Source of the DNA: Lepus europaeus
Taxonomy: Eukaryota; Chordata; Mammalia; Lagomorpha; Leporidae
Length of the DNA stretch: 64,000 bases
Direction of reading: 5' to 3'
NCBI RefSeq assembly: GCF_033115175.1
Contig: NC_084827.1
Span: 61,627,201 to 61,691,200 of the forward strand
Shown one piece after another: positions 48,730 to 60,258 of this stretch (within the stretch, counting starts at the first letter, position 1; the number at the start of each line of letters is the position of its first letter). The position numbers were made by a program, and so were the translations under genes. The notes below the pieces were generated by a model. That model made no database searches and had not been told where the DNA came from. It worked only from the letters and a program-made list of their open reading frames with translations.

Positions 48730-50389
48730 ATATTACAGAGTAATACTATCAAAGGTATGTCCACTGCATCATCCCATACCCAAATGAACCACACATCAAG
48801 CAAACACTGTTTAAAACATTAGCTTCCACAGTTATGTCTTAAGGACTCAGCTGTCTTGTCAATAGAGTGAATAGTTACTTTGATCAGATGCAGACTTTAC
48901 AAATCCCTGCCTACTGCCAACTGAGAAATAAGCATTGTTTATTTACTATTTGTCTGCTCTGCTCCCTGTTCATTGAATATCCTAACCATCCCAGAGCTCT
49001 CCATTAGGAACTAGCTGTCTTCATTTTATGGAGCTCTTCCCCAGCTGCCTGTTATGACAATCCTAAGAGAGCTTCTTCACTGACGTGGGAGTTCAATGGT
49101 GCAATGAAATTCTGACAAAAGCAAACTTTCAAATCCTTGAACCTCACGAACTTCTAGGAATTTTGCATTGCTGCCAAGACTCTGATAATGTAGCAGAAAT
49201 GGCCTCCCTTCAAACAAACTCTGGTCAGTAAGGCTGTCACCAGGTCAGCATATCTTAATTTTATCCAAAGCTTCTATGAAAACTAAAACTGAATGATTGA
49301 CATATCTACATAAAATGTAAAAGTTTCATATTGCTAAAAGCAGAATTAGGTGTATGACATGGCTAGGGTAAACGTTTACAATAAATAAGAGTATTGACCT
49401 CTTTAAAATGTAAGAAATTCCCATAAATTAATCAGGAAAAAATACGCTACCAATAAAAATGCTCCAGTATAAAGAAGTAATATATAAAAGAAATTTAAAT
49501 TGCTAGTACATAAAAAATTGCTAAAATCAATCCATTTTTGATATTTGAAGGAATCTGGGCAAAAACAATTTTAAAAATAAGGTGCAACTTTCAACTAGCC
49601 ATTCTAAACCTAAACCTAAACAATCACAAACAATGCTGATAAAGACATTTGGTATTTCATAAAGTTGAATGAAAGAATGACTTGATGCATTTATTGGGGA
49701 GGTCATTTTGGCAGAATCTATCAAAATTTAATACAGCTTCTAAAATAGTCCTTTTCAGGACTTCCAAGCAAAAGTATGTGTGCAATGGTGTTTACTAACC
49801 CACAGTTTGCACTAACAAAATATTCCAGACCACACCAAAGTCCATCCATGCAGGAATTCCTAAATAAATCAAAAGATTTCAGCACTGTGGCTTTTCTGTA
49901 AGGCAGTGTGCCAGGCTGTATTAAAATCCTTTTAGCACTGCCCTCTAACACTTTTGCAGTCCAAACACACATATATTGGATTTTGAGCAGAAAGAAGAGA
50001 CCATATAGTTAAAGTAAATAAAGCACAGTTTTAATGTACATTCCACACATGTACCAAACTTTTCAATTCATTTAAATCTAATGCCTCCCAAAGAAGCCTT
50101 TATTGGGAGAGATCTTAATGCTGGACACTTTGGTAAGTTCAGATTGATTTCTTTCCTCCAGGAGATTCTGATTCAATAAACATCACTCGAGTAAACCAGC
50201 TTCATCCTAGAAATTTTCAGGTTAAAACAAAATCAAATGTTTATGATGAACTGTTACATTTTTCTCTCCAGTAAGATGAAGTATTTTATTTATTTATTCT
50301 GACTTACTCATGTTGAATGTCTTAATGTTTCTCTGTCAAAGGGATTCGTAGTATAATTCAATAATTTAATATGTTGATATTGATACACA
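48730..50389. other. Non-coding, nothing recognised
   Basis: AT-rich, with no coding motif and no clear repeat. Confidence 0.4.
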
Positions 50390-50390
50390 A

Positions 50391-50500
50391 GGGGTCTTCA
50401 AAATGTTCGTGGAAAATGTTTTATACGAGTACTATGTATGGATTTTAAACCTTCTGTACCAAATAAACCCACCTTTTAATTTCATTTTCTGTCACTTTTT
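50391..50500. mobile_element. MITE-like element, copy 2
   Basis: GGGGTCTTCAAAATGTTCGTGG and a right end TTTTCTGTCACTTTTTA, sharing CTATGTATGGATTT with 43,351-43,470. Confidence 0.5.
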
Positions 50501-50529
50501 ATATTATAAGTACATACTTCTCCAAGGAG

Positions 50530-51955
50530 TTCAATATACAGAACTTTTTATTTTCTTACATTAAATATTCTTAAATACTTGTGAAAGTTGAGTTAAAATG
50601 GTTTAACATGAAACTATGCTCTTTCCACAAATATTTGTTAGAAAAAGATTCTCCACAACAATGATTTATATTTATTTGATGATAAGAGAGCTGAACATTA
50701 CATTTATTGTTATTGAGCATCTTGCTTTCATTAAGGTATAAAAAATATAATATAGTTATATATGTAATTAGATCAGGAAATTACATGAGTCAAATAAAAC
50801 CCTATCTTTCGGACCAGAAAAAAGCGATGGACACATAGGCAGCCTAGATCAGTTGCTGTCCAAAGAGAGGAGCCCTTTATGGTGGAGCAGCAACTTAATA
50901 TAGGTCCCTGAAGGAATCCCCAAGGAAGATCTTGCAAGAACAAAAAGGGGCCTGCAGACCTATCACCAGTGCTGTAAACTGAGAGCCTGGACTGGAATCT
51001 GAATAACCACCAAACACAGCAAACACTCGCTTATCATGAGAATTCCTCCATATGTCTCAGATTTTCCTGAGAAAAATAAGAATTTGTGTAGTGTTGCTCA
51101 TCCTCCTAGTATTTGGAACTAGGGAATCTGTTAGCATTGAGTTCAATGTTAAAACATAGCCCAAGAGCACGTCAGGCTCAAGCCCAGAGAAGATCAAGGA
51201 GATGGCTGCTGAGGCACAGGGTGTTGTTGGTGAGGTTATGAAGTGAGCTCATGCTTACTGAAGCAGAGGCCAGAGCCACCTTAACATGAATCTTGATGAA
51301 ATCTGAATGATCAACTTCTTCCCTTAGCTGCCAGATATCAGAAAGAGGTCATGTTCTCTGGGAAAAACCAAACAGCATTACACTTGAAAGGCCTCTCTTG
51401 TATACACAAAGCCCAAGGTAAAATGAAACATTTCAAAATGCAAGGAACAGAAGGATTGATCTTTTGATCTTGAAAATAAGTCAACGAGTCTTTCTACAGA
51501 TAACTTGGATGTTAGAAGTAATGAAGATTTAGAAAGTAGCTACTATATAGGTTTTTATGAAATTCCAGTGGGGAAAAAAAGAAAAAACAATAGATTTTTT
51601 AAAAAATGTAGTTTCTTTTCCCTTATTCCTCCTGTTAACTGCAACTAAAGACCCTGAAAATTATATATAAATGAAATTATAGGACTGGAAAACATGGTGA
51701 AATTAAGAAGCGACATGGTGATAAGCTCCTTTGGTTTTCTCTTTATTAAACATGCCTTTTTGGATATGAACCAGATTTGAATTTAGAGGTTTTCTAAAGA
51801 TGATGATAACTGGGAAACATTAATAAGTATAGTATAGGTATAGGCAAACAAAGCCCCCAACAAAAGTTTATCTTTTTGCAAAAGAGGAAGAAAAGAGATG
51901 GCCTAGGAAGGCACAATGCTCTCAGATAATAGCTAGTCTTCTTCAGCTAAACACT
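50530..51955. other. Non-coding, nothing recognised
   Basis: No gene or repeat family recognised. Confidence 0.35.
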
Positions 51956-51959
51956 CCAG

Positions 51960-52750
51960 AAACACCTTGGTTCCACTGTGACCTAAAATAACAGTTGTCA
52001 CTTGGAAATCTCAGGCTTCCATACTGGCTATGGTACAACATAGCCCCTGGGCCAGGCCAGGGTTGTGTTAGAGGAAGGCAAGTAAGGAGAACAGTTTCAT
52101 CTCTGCCAGACCATAATGAGCCATCCTCCTCTGTGTCTAGGAGATCACACTGCACCCTGGATCTCAGTCCCCACCCAGGGGTAAACTCATAACCTCTCCC
52201 CGTCTCTGCTGGGATGGGAAGCCTAGCAAAACATCACGACTTTCACCATCCCCTACCATAGGAAGTTCATGCTTCACCCACGCACCCCTCCCATGTGTAG
52301 TCTGTGTGGGAGCAGCAATAAATCACTCTACCCTCTCCCAGCCAGGGAAGTATCAGTACAAATGGAAGCCAAAGGGAGAACCTGAACTTCCACCATGTCA
52401 TGGCTGTAATGATGTGCCACCTTCCCGCTTCACCTGCGAGAGTGATGTTAGATCAGTTAAAACAGGATATTAAACATTTAAGTTAAACATTTAAGTATGA
52501 TTCAGAGATTCATGTTAGAACCCCTAACATGTCCAGGTTTCAATTTTTGAAAATTCACCAACATCTAAGAAGCAGGAAGACTTTTAACAAAAGGAAAAAA
52601 AAATGCAAATTGATAGATGTCGAAGGACACAAATATTAGAATTATCTGAAAAATATACTAAAGCAGCCATCATAAAAAATGCTTTAACAAATAATCGTGA
52701 ACATACTTGAAACAAAGGTAAAAATTGAATATCTCAGTACTATATAAACA
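51960..52750 (+). mobile_element. Old L1 5'UTR (L1M-type)
   Basis: GAAGTATCAGTACAAATGG.. followed by CTTCCACCATGTCATGGCTG, then GACACAAATATTAGAATTATC and GCAGCCATCATAAAAAATGC. These occur in this order in old mammalian L1 5'UTRs. Confidence 0.65.
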
Positions 52751-53165
52751 TATATGTTTATATATGTTTAGTTGCATATGTATTATATGTATATATACAT
52801 ATATATGCATATACATGATATATATACGTACATAACAAATAATCATGAACACACTTGAAACAAAGGTAGAAATTGAATATCTCAGTAATATATCTACATA
52901 TATAACTGAGATATTCAATTATATATAATTATTCAATTATATGTATATCTATTATATATGTATATAATATGTAAATGTAACATACATATATACTACATTA
53001 TAACATATAATAATATTATATTAATATATTATATATAATATAATAGATAATATATATGCATATATTACTGAGATATTCAATTATATGTATATAATTATTC
53101 AATTATATGTATGTATGTATATATAATACATAGGATAGAATATATAGAATATATATTTTATATAT
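52720..53165. repeat. AT-rich microsatellite with duplicated and inverted L1 segment
   Basis: AATTGAATATCTCAGT occurs directly at 52,723-52,738 and 52,871-52,886, and inverted (ACTGAGATATTCAATT) at 52,905-52,920 and 53,067-53,082. TA/TATG-rich DNA separates the copies. The pair at 52,871-52,920 is a perfect 16-bp stem with an 18-base loop. Confidence 0.85.
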
Positions 53166-53513
53166 TACCTAAAGAAGAACTAGCTTTCTCTATTGAATTC
53201 CTCCAAAAACCAGCTCCTCCTTCTACTGACAAGTTTCACTGTATTAAAATCTCTTTAGGTGGATGTATTTCTAGATTTATTTTTAGTTAACCTAGATCAT
53301 TTTGTGCCAATTATCAAAATTACTCTGCTTTTTATAGTCATAATGTCTTCTTCAGTTATATGTGAACTATTCTTACGTATTTGCTTTTCTGTGTAGTTTT
53401 AGAACCAGTTTTTCAAGATGTAAGCAAAGTCTATAGATCTGAGAAGAACTGGTAACTTCAAAATCTGTGCTCATTAAATAAAATGTTTCTTTGGAAAAAA
53501 AATTTTAGTCTTG

Positions 53514-53726
53514 GGGCCGGCAAAAGCAGCAGAAGATGGCCCAAGTTCTTGGGCCGCTCTACCCATATGGGAGACCTGGAAGAAGCTAATGGCTCCTGGC
53601 TTTGGATCAGCTCTGCTCTGGCCATTGTAGTCACTTGGAAAGTGAACCACCAGATGGAATATCTCTTTCTGTGTCTTTCTCCCTCTCTCTCTCTCTGTAA
53701 CTCTGCCTCTTAAATAAATAAATAAT
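53514..53726 (+). mobile_element. CSINE with internal deletion of its 5' half
   Basis: GGGGCCGGC joins directly to AAAAGCAGCAGAAGATGGCCC, so over 100 bases of head and body are absent. The rest and the AAATAAATAAATAAT tail are normal; the tail received the next L1. Confidence 0.8.
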
Positions 53727-55541
53727 AATTTTTTTTAAACTTTTATTTAATGAATATAAATTTCCAAAGTATAGCTTATGGGTTACAATGGCTTCCCCCC
53801 TCCCATAGCTTCCCTCCCGCCTGCAACCCTCCCCTTTCCCACTCCCTTTCCCCTTCCATTCATGTAAAGATTCATTTTCAATTCTCTTTGTATACAGAAG
53901 ATCAGTTTAGTATATATTAGGTAAAGATTTCAACATTTTGCCCATATAGCAACATCAAGTGAAAAAACTACCATTGGATTACTAATTATAGCATTAAATA
54001 GCAATGTACAGCACATTAAAGACAGAGATCCTACATAATTTTTTTTTCAAATTAATTAATTTTCTATGCCATTTCCATTTTAACACCAGGTTGTTTTTTT
54101 TTTTTCATTTCCAATTCTCTTTATATACAGAAGATCACTTCAGTATATAATTAGCAAAGACCTCATCAGTCTGTGCCCACACAGAAACGCAAAGTATAAA
54201 AATACTGTTTCAGTACCAGTCATAGCATCACTTGGCTTTAGATGACACATTAGGGACAGATCCCACATGGGGTGTAAGTACACAGTGACTCCTGTTGCTG
54301 ACTTAACAATTTGACACTCCTGTTCATGGCGTCAGTAATCTCCCTAGGCTCTAGTCATGAGTTGCCAGGGCTATGGAAGCCTTTAGAGTTCGCTGACTTT
54401 GATCTTATTCCGATAGGGTCATAGTCAAAGTGGAGGTTCTCTCCTCCCTTCGGAGAAGGGTACCTCCTTCTTTGATGGCCCCGTTCTTTCCACTGGGATC
54501 TCACTCACAGAGATCATTCATTTAGGTCTTTTTTTTTCCATGATATCTTGGCTTTCCATGCCTGCTATTCTCTCATGGGCTCTTCAGCCAGATCTGAATG
54601 CCTTGAGGGCTGATTCTGAGGCCAGAGTGTTGTTTAGGACATCTGCCATCCTATGAGTCTGCTGTGTATCCCACTTCCCATGTTGGATCTTTCTCTCCCT
54701 TTTTGATTCTATCAGTTAGTATTAGCAGATACTTGTCTTGTTTGTGTGATCTCTTTGACTCTTAGACCTATCAGAGCTATCAATTGTGAGCTGAAATTGA
54801 TTACTTGGACTAGTGCGATGGCATTGGTACATGCCATCTTGATGGGATTGTGTTGGAATCCCCTGGCACATTTCTAACTCCATTTGCGGCCAGTCCGATT
54901 GAGCATGTTCCAAATTGTTCATCTCCTCCCTCTCTTTTTCCACTCTTAGATTTAACAGGGATCACTTTTCAGTTAAAATTTAAACACCTAGGAATAATTG
55001 TGTGTTAATTACTGAGTTCAACCAATAGTACTAGAACAACAACAACAACAACAAATACTAAAAAGGATAAAGTATTACATTGTACATCTAAAGTCAGGAC
55101 AGGAGCTGATCAGTTCATTGTTGCTTATAGTGTCCATTTCACTTAACAGGTTTCCCCTTTGGCGCTCAGTTGTCACCGATCAGGGAAAACAAATGATATT
55201 TTTCTCTTTGGGACTGGCTTAATTCACTCAGCATGATGTTTTCCAGATTGCTCCATCTTGTTGCAAATGACTGGGTTTCGTTGTTTCTTACTGCTGTATA
55301 GTATTCTATGGAGTACATGTCCCATAATTTCTTTATCCAGTCTACTGTTGATGGGCATTTGGGTTGGTTCCAGGTCTTAGCTATTGTGAATTGAGCTGCA
55401 ATAAACATTAATGTGCAGATGGCTTTTTTATTTGCCAAATTAATTTCCTTTGGGTAAATTCCAAGGAGTGGGATGGCTGGGTTGTATGGTAGGGTTATGT
55501 TCAGGTTTCTGAGGAATCTCCAGACAGACTTCCATAGTGGC
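53727..55541 (-). mobile_element. Young L1, 5'-truncated, 3'UTR plus end of ORF2
   Basis: The target-site duplication AAATAAATAAT lies at 53,716-53,726 and 55,542-55,552, inside the tail of the CSINE just before. The 3'UTR has the duplicated ATATACAGAAGATC block (about 53,895 and 54,123). Confidence 0.9.
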
Positions 55542-55543
55542 AA
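55166..55543 (-). CDS. L1 ORF2 C-terminal fragment, open
   Basis: An open frame of 125 codons with NPAIPLLGIYPKE, AAQFTIAKTWNQPKCPST and WIKKLWDMYSIEYYTAVRNN, the standard ORF2p C-terminal region. It is open because the insertion is recent. The element is 5'-truncated, so endonuclease and reverse-transcriptase domains are missing and the fragment has no function. Confidence 0.9.
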   Translation of the reverse strand: MPLWKSVWRFLRNLNITLPYNPAIPLLGIYPKEINLANKKAICTLMFIAAQFTIAKTWNQPKCPSTVDWIKKLWDMYSIEYYTAVRNNETQSFATRWSNLENIMLSELSQSQREKYHLFSLIGDN

Positions 55544-55649
55544 ATAAATAATTCTTTTAAAAATATTTAATCTTGTTTTCTAAGAGCATAGCATATCTAG
55601 CTCTCCAGCATTTTTTGTAAAATTTATTTGAAACAAAACAATGCATTTT

Positions 55650-55702
55650 AGATATTTATTTTTGTAAAGATTTATTTATTTGAAAGGCATAGTAGAAAGA
55701 GA

Positions 55703-55739
<37 letters not shown>

Positions 55740-56000
55740 TCCATTCACTGGTTCAATCACCCAAATGGCCGCAACAGCCAGGGCTGCGACAGGCTGATGC
55801 CAAGAGCCAGTAACTCCATCCAGGCCTCCCATCTAGGTGGCAGCGACCCATGTACTTGGGCCACCTTCTGCTGCTTTCCCAGGTGCATTACCAGGGAGTC
55901 TGATTGGAAATTGGAGCAGCTGGCACTCAGACTGGTGCTCATATGCATGCCAGGGTCACAGGTGGTGTCTTAACCCACTGTGCCATGATGTTGGTCTCCA
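55650..56000 (-). mobile_element. CSINE, minus strand
   Basis: TTTTGTAAAGATTTATTTATTTG, an (AG)n tract at about 55,706-55,737, and the head complement CCACTGTGCCATGATGTTGG. Confidence 0.75.
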
Positions 56001-56004
56001 TCTC

Positions 56005-57050
56005 TCCAGTTATTAATGTCTTCAAGAAAGTCTTAGAGTTTCCTACATCAAGAGGTTGCATATCTTTGCTACTGTACATTCATTCAAAATCTACATATAG
56101 GCATATGATATTCAAACTACAAAAATCAAGGGCAATGAGAAAATCCTTAGAGTTCTCCCTCTCCCTAGAGTCTGATCTTTTTGAGGAACAAAGATAAGAA
56201 TTAAAGAGAAGTTGTCATCAGAATCCATGTAAGCAAAAAACCCTGCCAACCTTTTAAATATATACCCAATGAAGTGCATAAAAAACAAAGGGAAATAGAA
56301 GTATTTCGCAAACAAACAATAATCAAGGGAACGCAGCAGCAGCATTTCTGCATTCTAAGAAATGTCAAAAGCAGCTCATTAGAGTGCATAAAAACAATAT
56401 ATGTCAGAAAGTCACCAATGTGTAAAGAAAAGATCATTGCAAAATGAAGGAATAGAAATAAAATAGCATCTTTTATCCTCTATTTGCATAGCTTATGCAA
56501 CATTTTGGAGAAAATATGTGCTGGACAGCCACAGATTTTAAGATACGTTTATCCTAACAAATCATAATTAGACTACTAAAGAACTTTCCATAAATACTCA
56601 TTCTCCAACCAGCAATATCATTCATTACTGTGTTTACAAGGGATTTGACCTGGCCACCTTCCATTTTTTTTCCCTAGAAAACAATAGTATGCTGTCATCT
56701 ATTGCTAAATTTTTCCTTCCTAGGAATCAATGACAAAACCAATATATTAAGAATTCACAAATATTTGTAAATTAACAATGCATTTTAGATATTGCAGAGG
56801 TCAAGGAAAATTCAAGATAAAAGTTAGAAAATAAATTGAACTGATAAGGAATGAAAATATGATAGACCCAAATTTGTAAAGTGCAGTTAAACTGTATCAG
56901 GAGGGAAATCCATTCAAATTTCTAAATCAGAAAGAAGAAAGGTTTAAAATGATTGAGGGAAGCTTACATTGTAATGACATGAATTTATAATATCAAACTC
57001 CCACAAATAAAACATTTTAATACAGCAGCTTCCCAGGTAAATTCTATTAA
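56005..57050. other. Non-coding, nothing recognised
   Basis: AT-rich; no motif-bearing ORF. Confidence 0.4.
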
Positions 57051-57057
57051 ATCTTTC

Positions 57058-57370
57058 CTTTAAAAAAAATTTTTTTGAATTTTATTTGAAAGGCAGACAC
57101 AAAACGAGATCTTCTACCCACCAATCACTTTCTGAAAGCCTTCAAGAGCCAGGTGTGGACCAAGTCAAACTCAGGGGCCTGGATCTCAATCCGGTTCTCC
57201 CTGGTGGGTTGCAGGGACCCGGCCATTGGAGCAATTACCTGCTACCTTCAAGGATGCAATTAAGAGAAAGGGAGACCAGGGAGCAGAGCTGGGACACAAA
57301 CCCAGTCATTCTGATATGGGATGGCGTCGTTATATCTGGCATCTTAACTGCTGAACCAGACACCCACTCT
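57058..57370 (-). mobile_element. Old CSINE, minus strand
   Basis: TTTTGAATTTTATTTGAAAGGCAG, then a diverged body ending CTGAACCAGACACCC. Confidence 0.6.
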
Positions 57371-57663
57371 CTATCAAGTATTTAAGAAGTGATTAATACC
57401 AATCTTACACAAAATCTTTCTGAAAAAGAAGATTGAAAACATACTACCTCGTTTTAAGAGAGTAAAACATCCTATACAAAAATCTGGAAAGGGCATTACA
57501 AGAAGTGGAAAATACTAGTGAGTGTCCCTTTTGGACAAAATATAAAAATTCCTTAACAAAATCTTAGGAAATAATTTAGTGAAATAGTAAAAGAAAAATA
57601 CATCCTATCCAAGTGGAATTGATCCTAGGAACGCACATTTGCTTTACATTAAAAAATCAGTTA

Positions 57664-58330
57664 ATATGCGGCCGCGCGCCTCTGCCACCCCCAAGGACCA
57701 GGCGGGGAGGAGCAGGGCGCCAGCGAGCCCTGGTGCCCGTCGGGAGGAGTCGCCGCCTTCGCTGGCCGACGGCTTTGAGCAGTTCTGCTTGCTGCTTCGC
57801 GGTGGCCAGCACACTCGGGGCTCTGCCTTTTTCGGGAAGAGGACGGAGCTGGGGCCGCTGGGGCCACCGGGGCCGGAAGATGCTGGCAGAACCCGGCCAG
57901 GTTGCAGCCTTGGGCGGCCTCTTGGTCCCCTGCCCGGGCTGCTGCCATCCCCAGCTCAGACACATGCGATTGCCTGTCCCCACCAGCCCCCTACTTCATG
58001 TTTGTGCTTTGTTTTGGGGGGCGTTTTAAGTAACTATTTAAAAGAAAGCAAGGGGTGCCTCAGTCTAGAGTCAGAGCCGCGGCCAGGTGCGGGGCTTCGG
58101 CAGAACCCCGAAGGCCTGAGCGGAGGCCAGGGCCCGCTAGGGGTGCCACTTAGCTGCTGCGGCCCTGGCCTTGCCCTGCGGTTGGGGCTGGGGGCTGAGG
58201 CCACACCCACCTCAGGGTTGATCTCCCTGCCTTCCCTCCCCGCCAAGAGTTCCAGCAAAAAACAAAACAAAACAAAAAAAAAAAACAAAAACAACCAAAC
58301 AAAAAAACAACACAAACAAACCTCGAAATG
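57664..58330 (+). pseudogene. GC-rich segment with A-rich tail, probable retrocopy of an unrecognised mRNA
   Basis: At about 57,664 the sequence switches sharply from AT-rich to very GC- and CpG-rich (GCGGCCGCGCGCC). It ends at about 58,258 in a tail of A with scattered C (AAAACAAAACAAAAAAAAAA..). A GC-rich body plus an A-rich tail on the plus strand fits reverse-transcribed mRNA. A 238-codon open frame crosses the segment and runs into the tail, but its composition (Pro/Gly/Leu/Ser-rich) and the absence of any domain suggest it is mostly UTR or chance. I found no AATAAA before the tail and no convincing target-site duplication. It could instead be a GC-rich genomic fragment. Confidence 0.5.
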
Positions 58331-58339
58331 GAGTGAAAA

Positions 58340-58700
58340 TGCCCTTAAAGTATGACAGCACTGAAAGATGAAATGATGTATATCAAGAGCAAAGAATGCA
58401 TAGATAGCTCTAAATCACAGATGATCTTCGTTTAAGCAAATAAAGCAAAAATAATGTCATAGTATTAAAATATTCCCAATATTTTTAAAAAGTAACCTGT
58501 TGACTACAAAACTTTATTTCATCACTAAATCATGCAAAAAAATTCAAGTATGACATATTCTTAAGTTTTGAGTTTTGATGATAAAGAAAATGTAATAAAC
58601 ATGTATACATAAAAATGTGAATGTTATTTTATGCTTACTATTTATTGTATTATGTACTTAGTGTAAGACTAATTTTATAAGTATAAAATAAACTGAAGGT
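58340..58700. other. Non-coding, nothing recognised
   Basis: AT-rich; no gene or repeat seen. Confidence 0.4.
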
Positions 58701-58708
58701 ACATCATT

Positions 58709-59025
58709 GGGGCAGGCACTGTGGCGTAGCAGATAAAGCTGCTGCCTGCAGTGCCATCCCATATGAGTGCCAGTTGGAGTCCTAGCTGCTTCACTTCTGA
58801 TCCAGCTCTCTGCTATGGCCTGGGAAGGCAGTGGGAGATGGCCCAAGTCCTTGGGCCCCTGCACCCGCATGGGAGACCCAGAAGAAGCTACTGATTTTAG
58901 CTTGGCATAGCTCTGGCCATTGTGGCCATTTGGAGAGTGAACCAAAGCGGATGGAACACCTCTGTCTCTCTTGCCTCTACCTCTCTGTATAAATAAACAA
59001 ATTTCAAATAAAAAAATAAATCCTT
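58709..59025 (+). mobile_element. CSINE
   Basis: GGGGCAGGCACTGTGGCGTAG head, short CTCTGTCTCTC tract, ATAAACAAATTTC tail. Confidence 0.8.
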
Positions 59026-59039
59026 AAAACAAATAGATC

Positions 59040-59215
59040 ATTTAAAAAATTAAAGAATAAGAAAGGAAGGAGGAGGGATGGTGTTAGCATGAGTAGCGTG
59101 GGAAGGATCACTCTGTGCCTAAATACGTATTTATGACAAATATGACATTTTTTCACTTTAAAAATTAAGTAAATTTTAAAATAAAATATTAAAAATGTGA
59201 CTGTTTTCAGGGTAA
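59040..59215 (+). mobile_element. Possible L1 3'UTR fragment
   Basis: GGAAGGAGGAGGGATGG, GATCACTCTGTGCCTAAAT and an AAATAAAATATTAAAA end resemble old L1 3'UTRs. Confidence 0.45.
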
Positions 59216-59588
59216 ATTGATATACTCCTGCTTTATTATTCAGGCTCCTATTAATGTGTAAAGAAAATAAAAAGACATTTATGGCTAGGCAAAGTCAGAA
59301 CAGATCATAAAAAATGCTCTACCTGACTCAGGGTGTACTAACTGAAAATCTGAGATCTGAAATAGAGAAGTTGTGTTGAGAAGATGGCATACATCCTAAT
59401 TTGATATATCTTGTATCGTTGTCTCTGTGATGGCTACTCCACACATTTAAAATCACTCAATAGATGTTTCTGAGCACCAATATGTAGGGACCACAATAGC
59501 ATACTACAATGCTAGTACTGACAGAGATAGTGAACAGGGTCAAGGGGAAGGTTCTTGAGAAAAGCCCCGAGGATTAGCTGTAGCTGTG

Positions 59589-59686
59589 ATTGGTCCTTGG
59601 CCTGCACTGACTTCATAAGGACCAACTGCCATCAAGTACAAATTCATGCTTTGCCATTGGACTGTTTCTTGCTCTGACTTCATAAG
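59589..59686 (+). promoter_or_regulatory. Repeated 67-bp upstream module (two inverted CCAAT boxes + TGACTTCATAAG)
   Basis: ATTGG occurs at 59,589-59,593 and 59,656-59,660, and TGACTTCATAAG at 59,608-59,619 and 59,675-59,686. Both pairs are offset by exactly 67 bases with 14 bases between the motifs. ATTGG is the reverse of the CCAAT (NF-Y) core; TGACTTCA is one base from CRE (TGACGTCA) and close to AP-1-type sites. It lies 30-130 bases upstream of the TATA box of the kinase gene. Confidence 0.6.
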
Positions 59687-59716
59687 CAGCCCTATGGTTA
59701 CGGAATTCCACACGCC

Positions 59717-59723
59717 TATATAA
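59717..59723 (+). promoter_or_regulatory. TATA box of the kinase gene
   Basis: TATATAA in the context CGCCTATATAAGTGGC. Transcription would start about 25-32 bases downstream (near 59,745-59,755), giving a 5' leader of about 510 bases. Confidence 0.65.
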
Positions 59724-59749
59724 GTGGCTGCCCAGCCCAGGTTTTTGTC

Positions 59750-60258
59750 CATTTTGCCAGGGAGCTAGTGCAGTGACCTGAGTGATTTGGACCCGCTTTT
59801 GCGATTGGTGGTGGTGGTGGTGCGATTTTGCTTATTTGTTTGTTTGTCTCTTGTTCTGTTTATCCTTTTCCCCATGCTGTGTTAGTTTGTTTTTTTCCCA
59901 CCCATTTGTTGTTTTGCCCATTTTGTCTTTGTTTGTAGTTTTATGTCGTTTTTGGCTTCCCCCACCTTTAGTTAAGCAGTGTTGGTAGATTTCAAGTGTT
60001 AGAATAGTTATTTAGAGTTTGTTTTTTGAAAATTTTTCTGGTTGTTATGTTCTGTTTTGTTTAGATAGTATTTATTCTTGCTGTTGCATTTCATTAGAGT
60101 AGTTACTGTAGATAGTTTGATATAGTCATTTTCATAGAGAGTCCCCTTGTTGTCCCTTTTTCCTTTTTAGATATCATAGTAAGGATAAGTCATTAGTTAG
60201 TATTTGTGTACATATAAGTTAGAGAGTGTAGAGAGCGAGTGTAGTTAGTGCCATCACA
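59750..60258 (+). other. Probable 5' leader of the kinase mRNA
   Basis: T/G-rich sequence with a (GGT)n run at about 59,806-59,822 and TTTGTTTGTTTG near 59,836. It has no good SINE or L1. An intron could hide here (GTGAC near 59,775; pyrimidine-rich stretches near 60,150), but the simplest reading is an unspliced leader. Confidence 0.4.

Noticed and set aside
54722-54943. 73-codon minus-strand ORF
   Set aside because: Lies within the L1 3'UTR; it is a chance frame.
57613-58355. 138- and 238-codon plus-strand ORFs in the GC-rich segment as a new gene
   Set aside because: The longer one reads into the A-rich tail (poly-Lys/Asn/Gln) and neither shows a domain, so coding status is unsupported.
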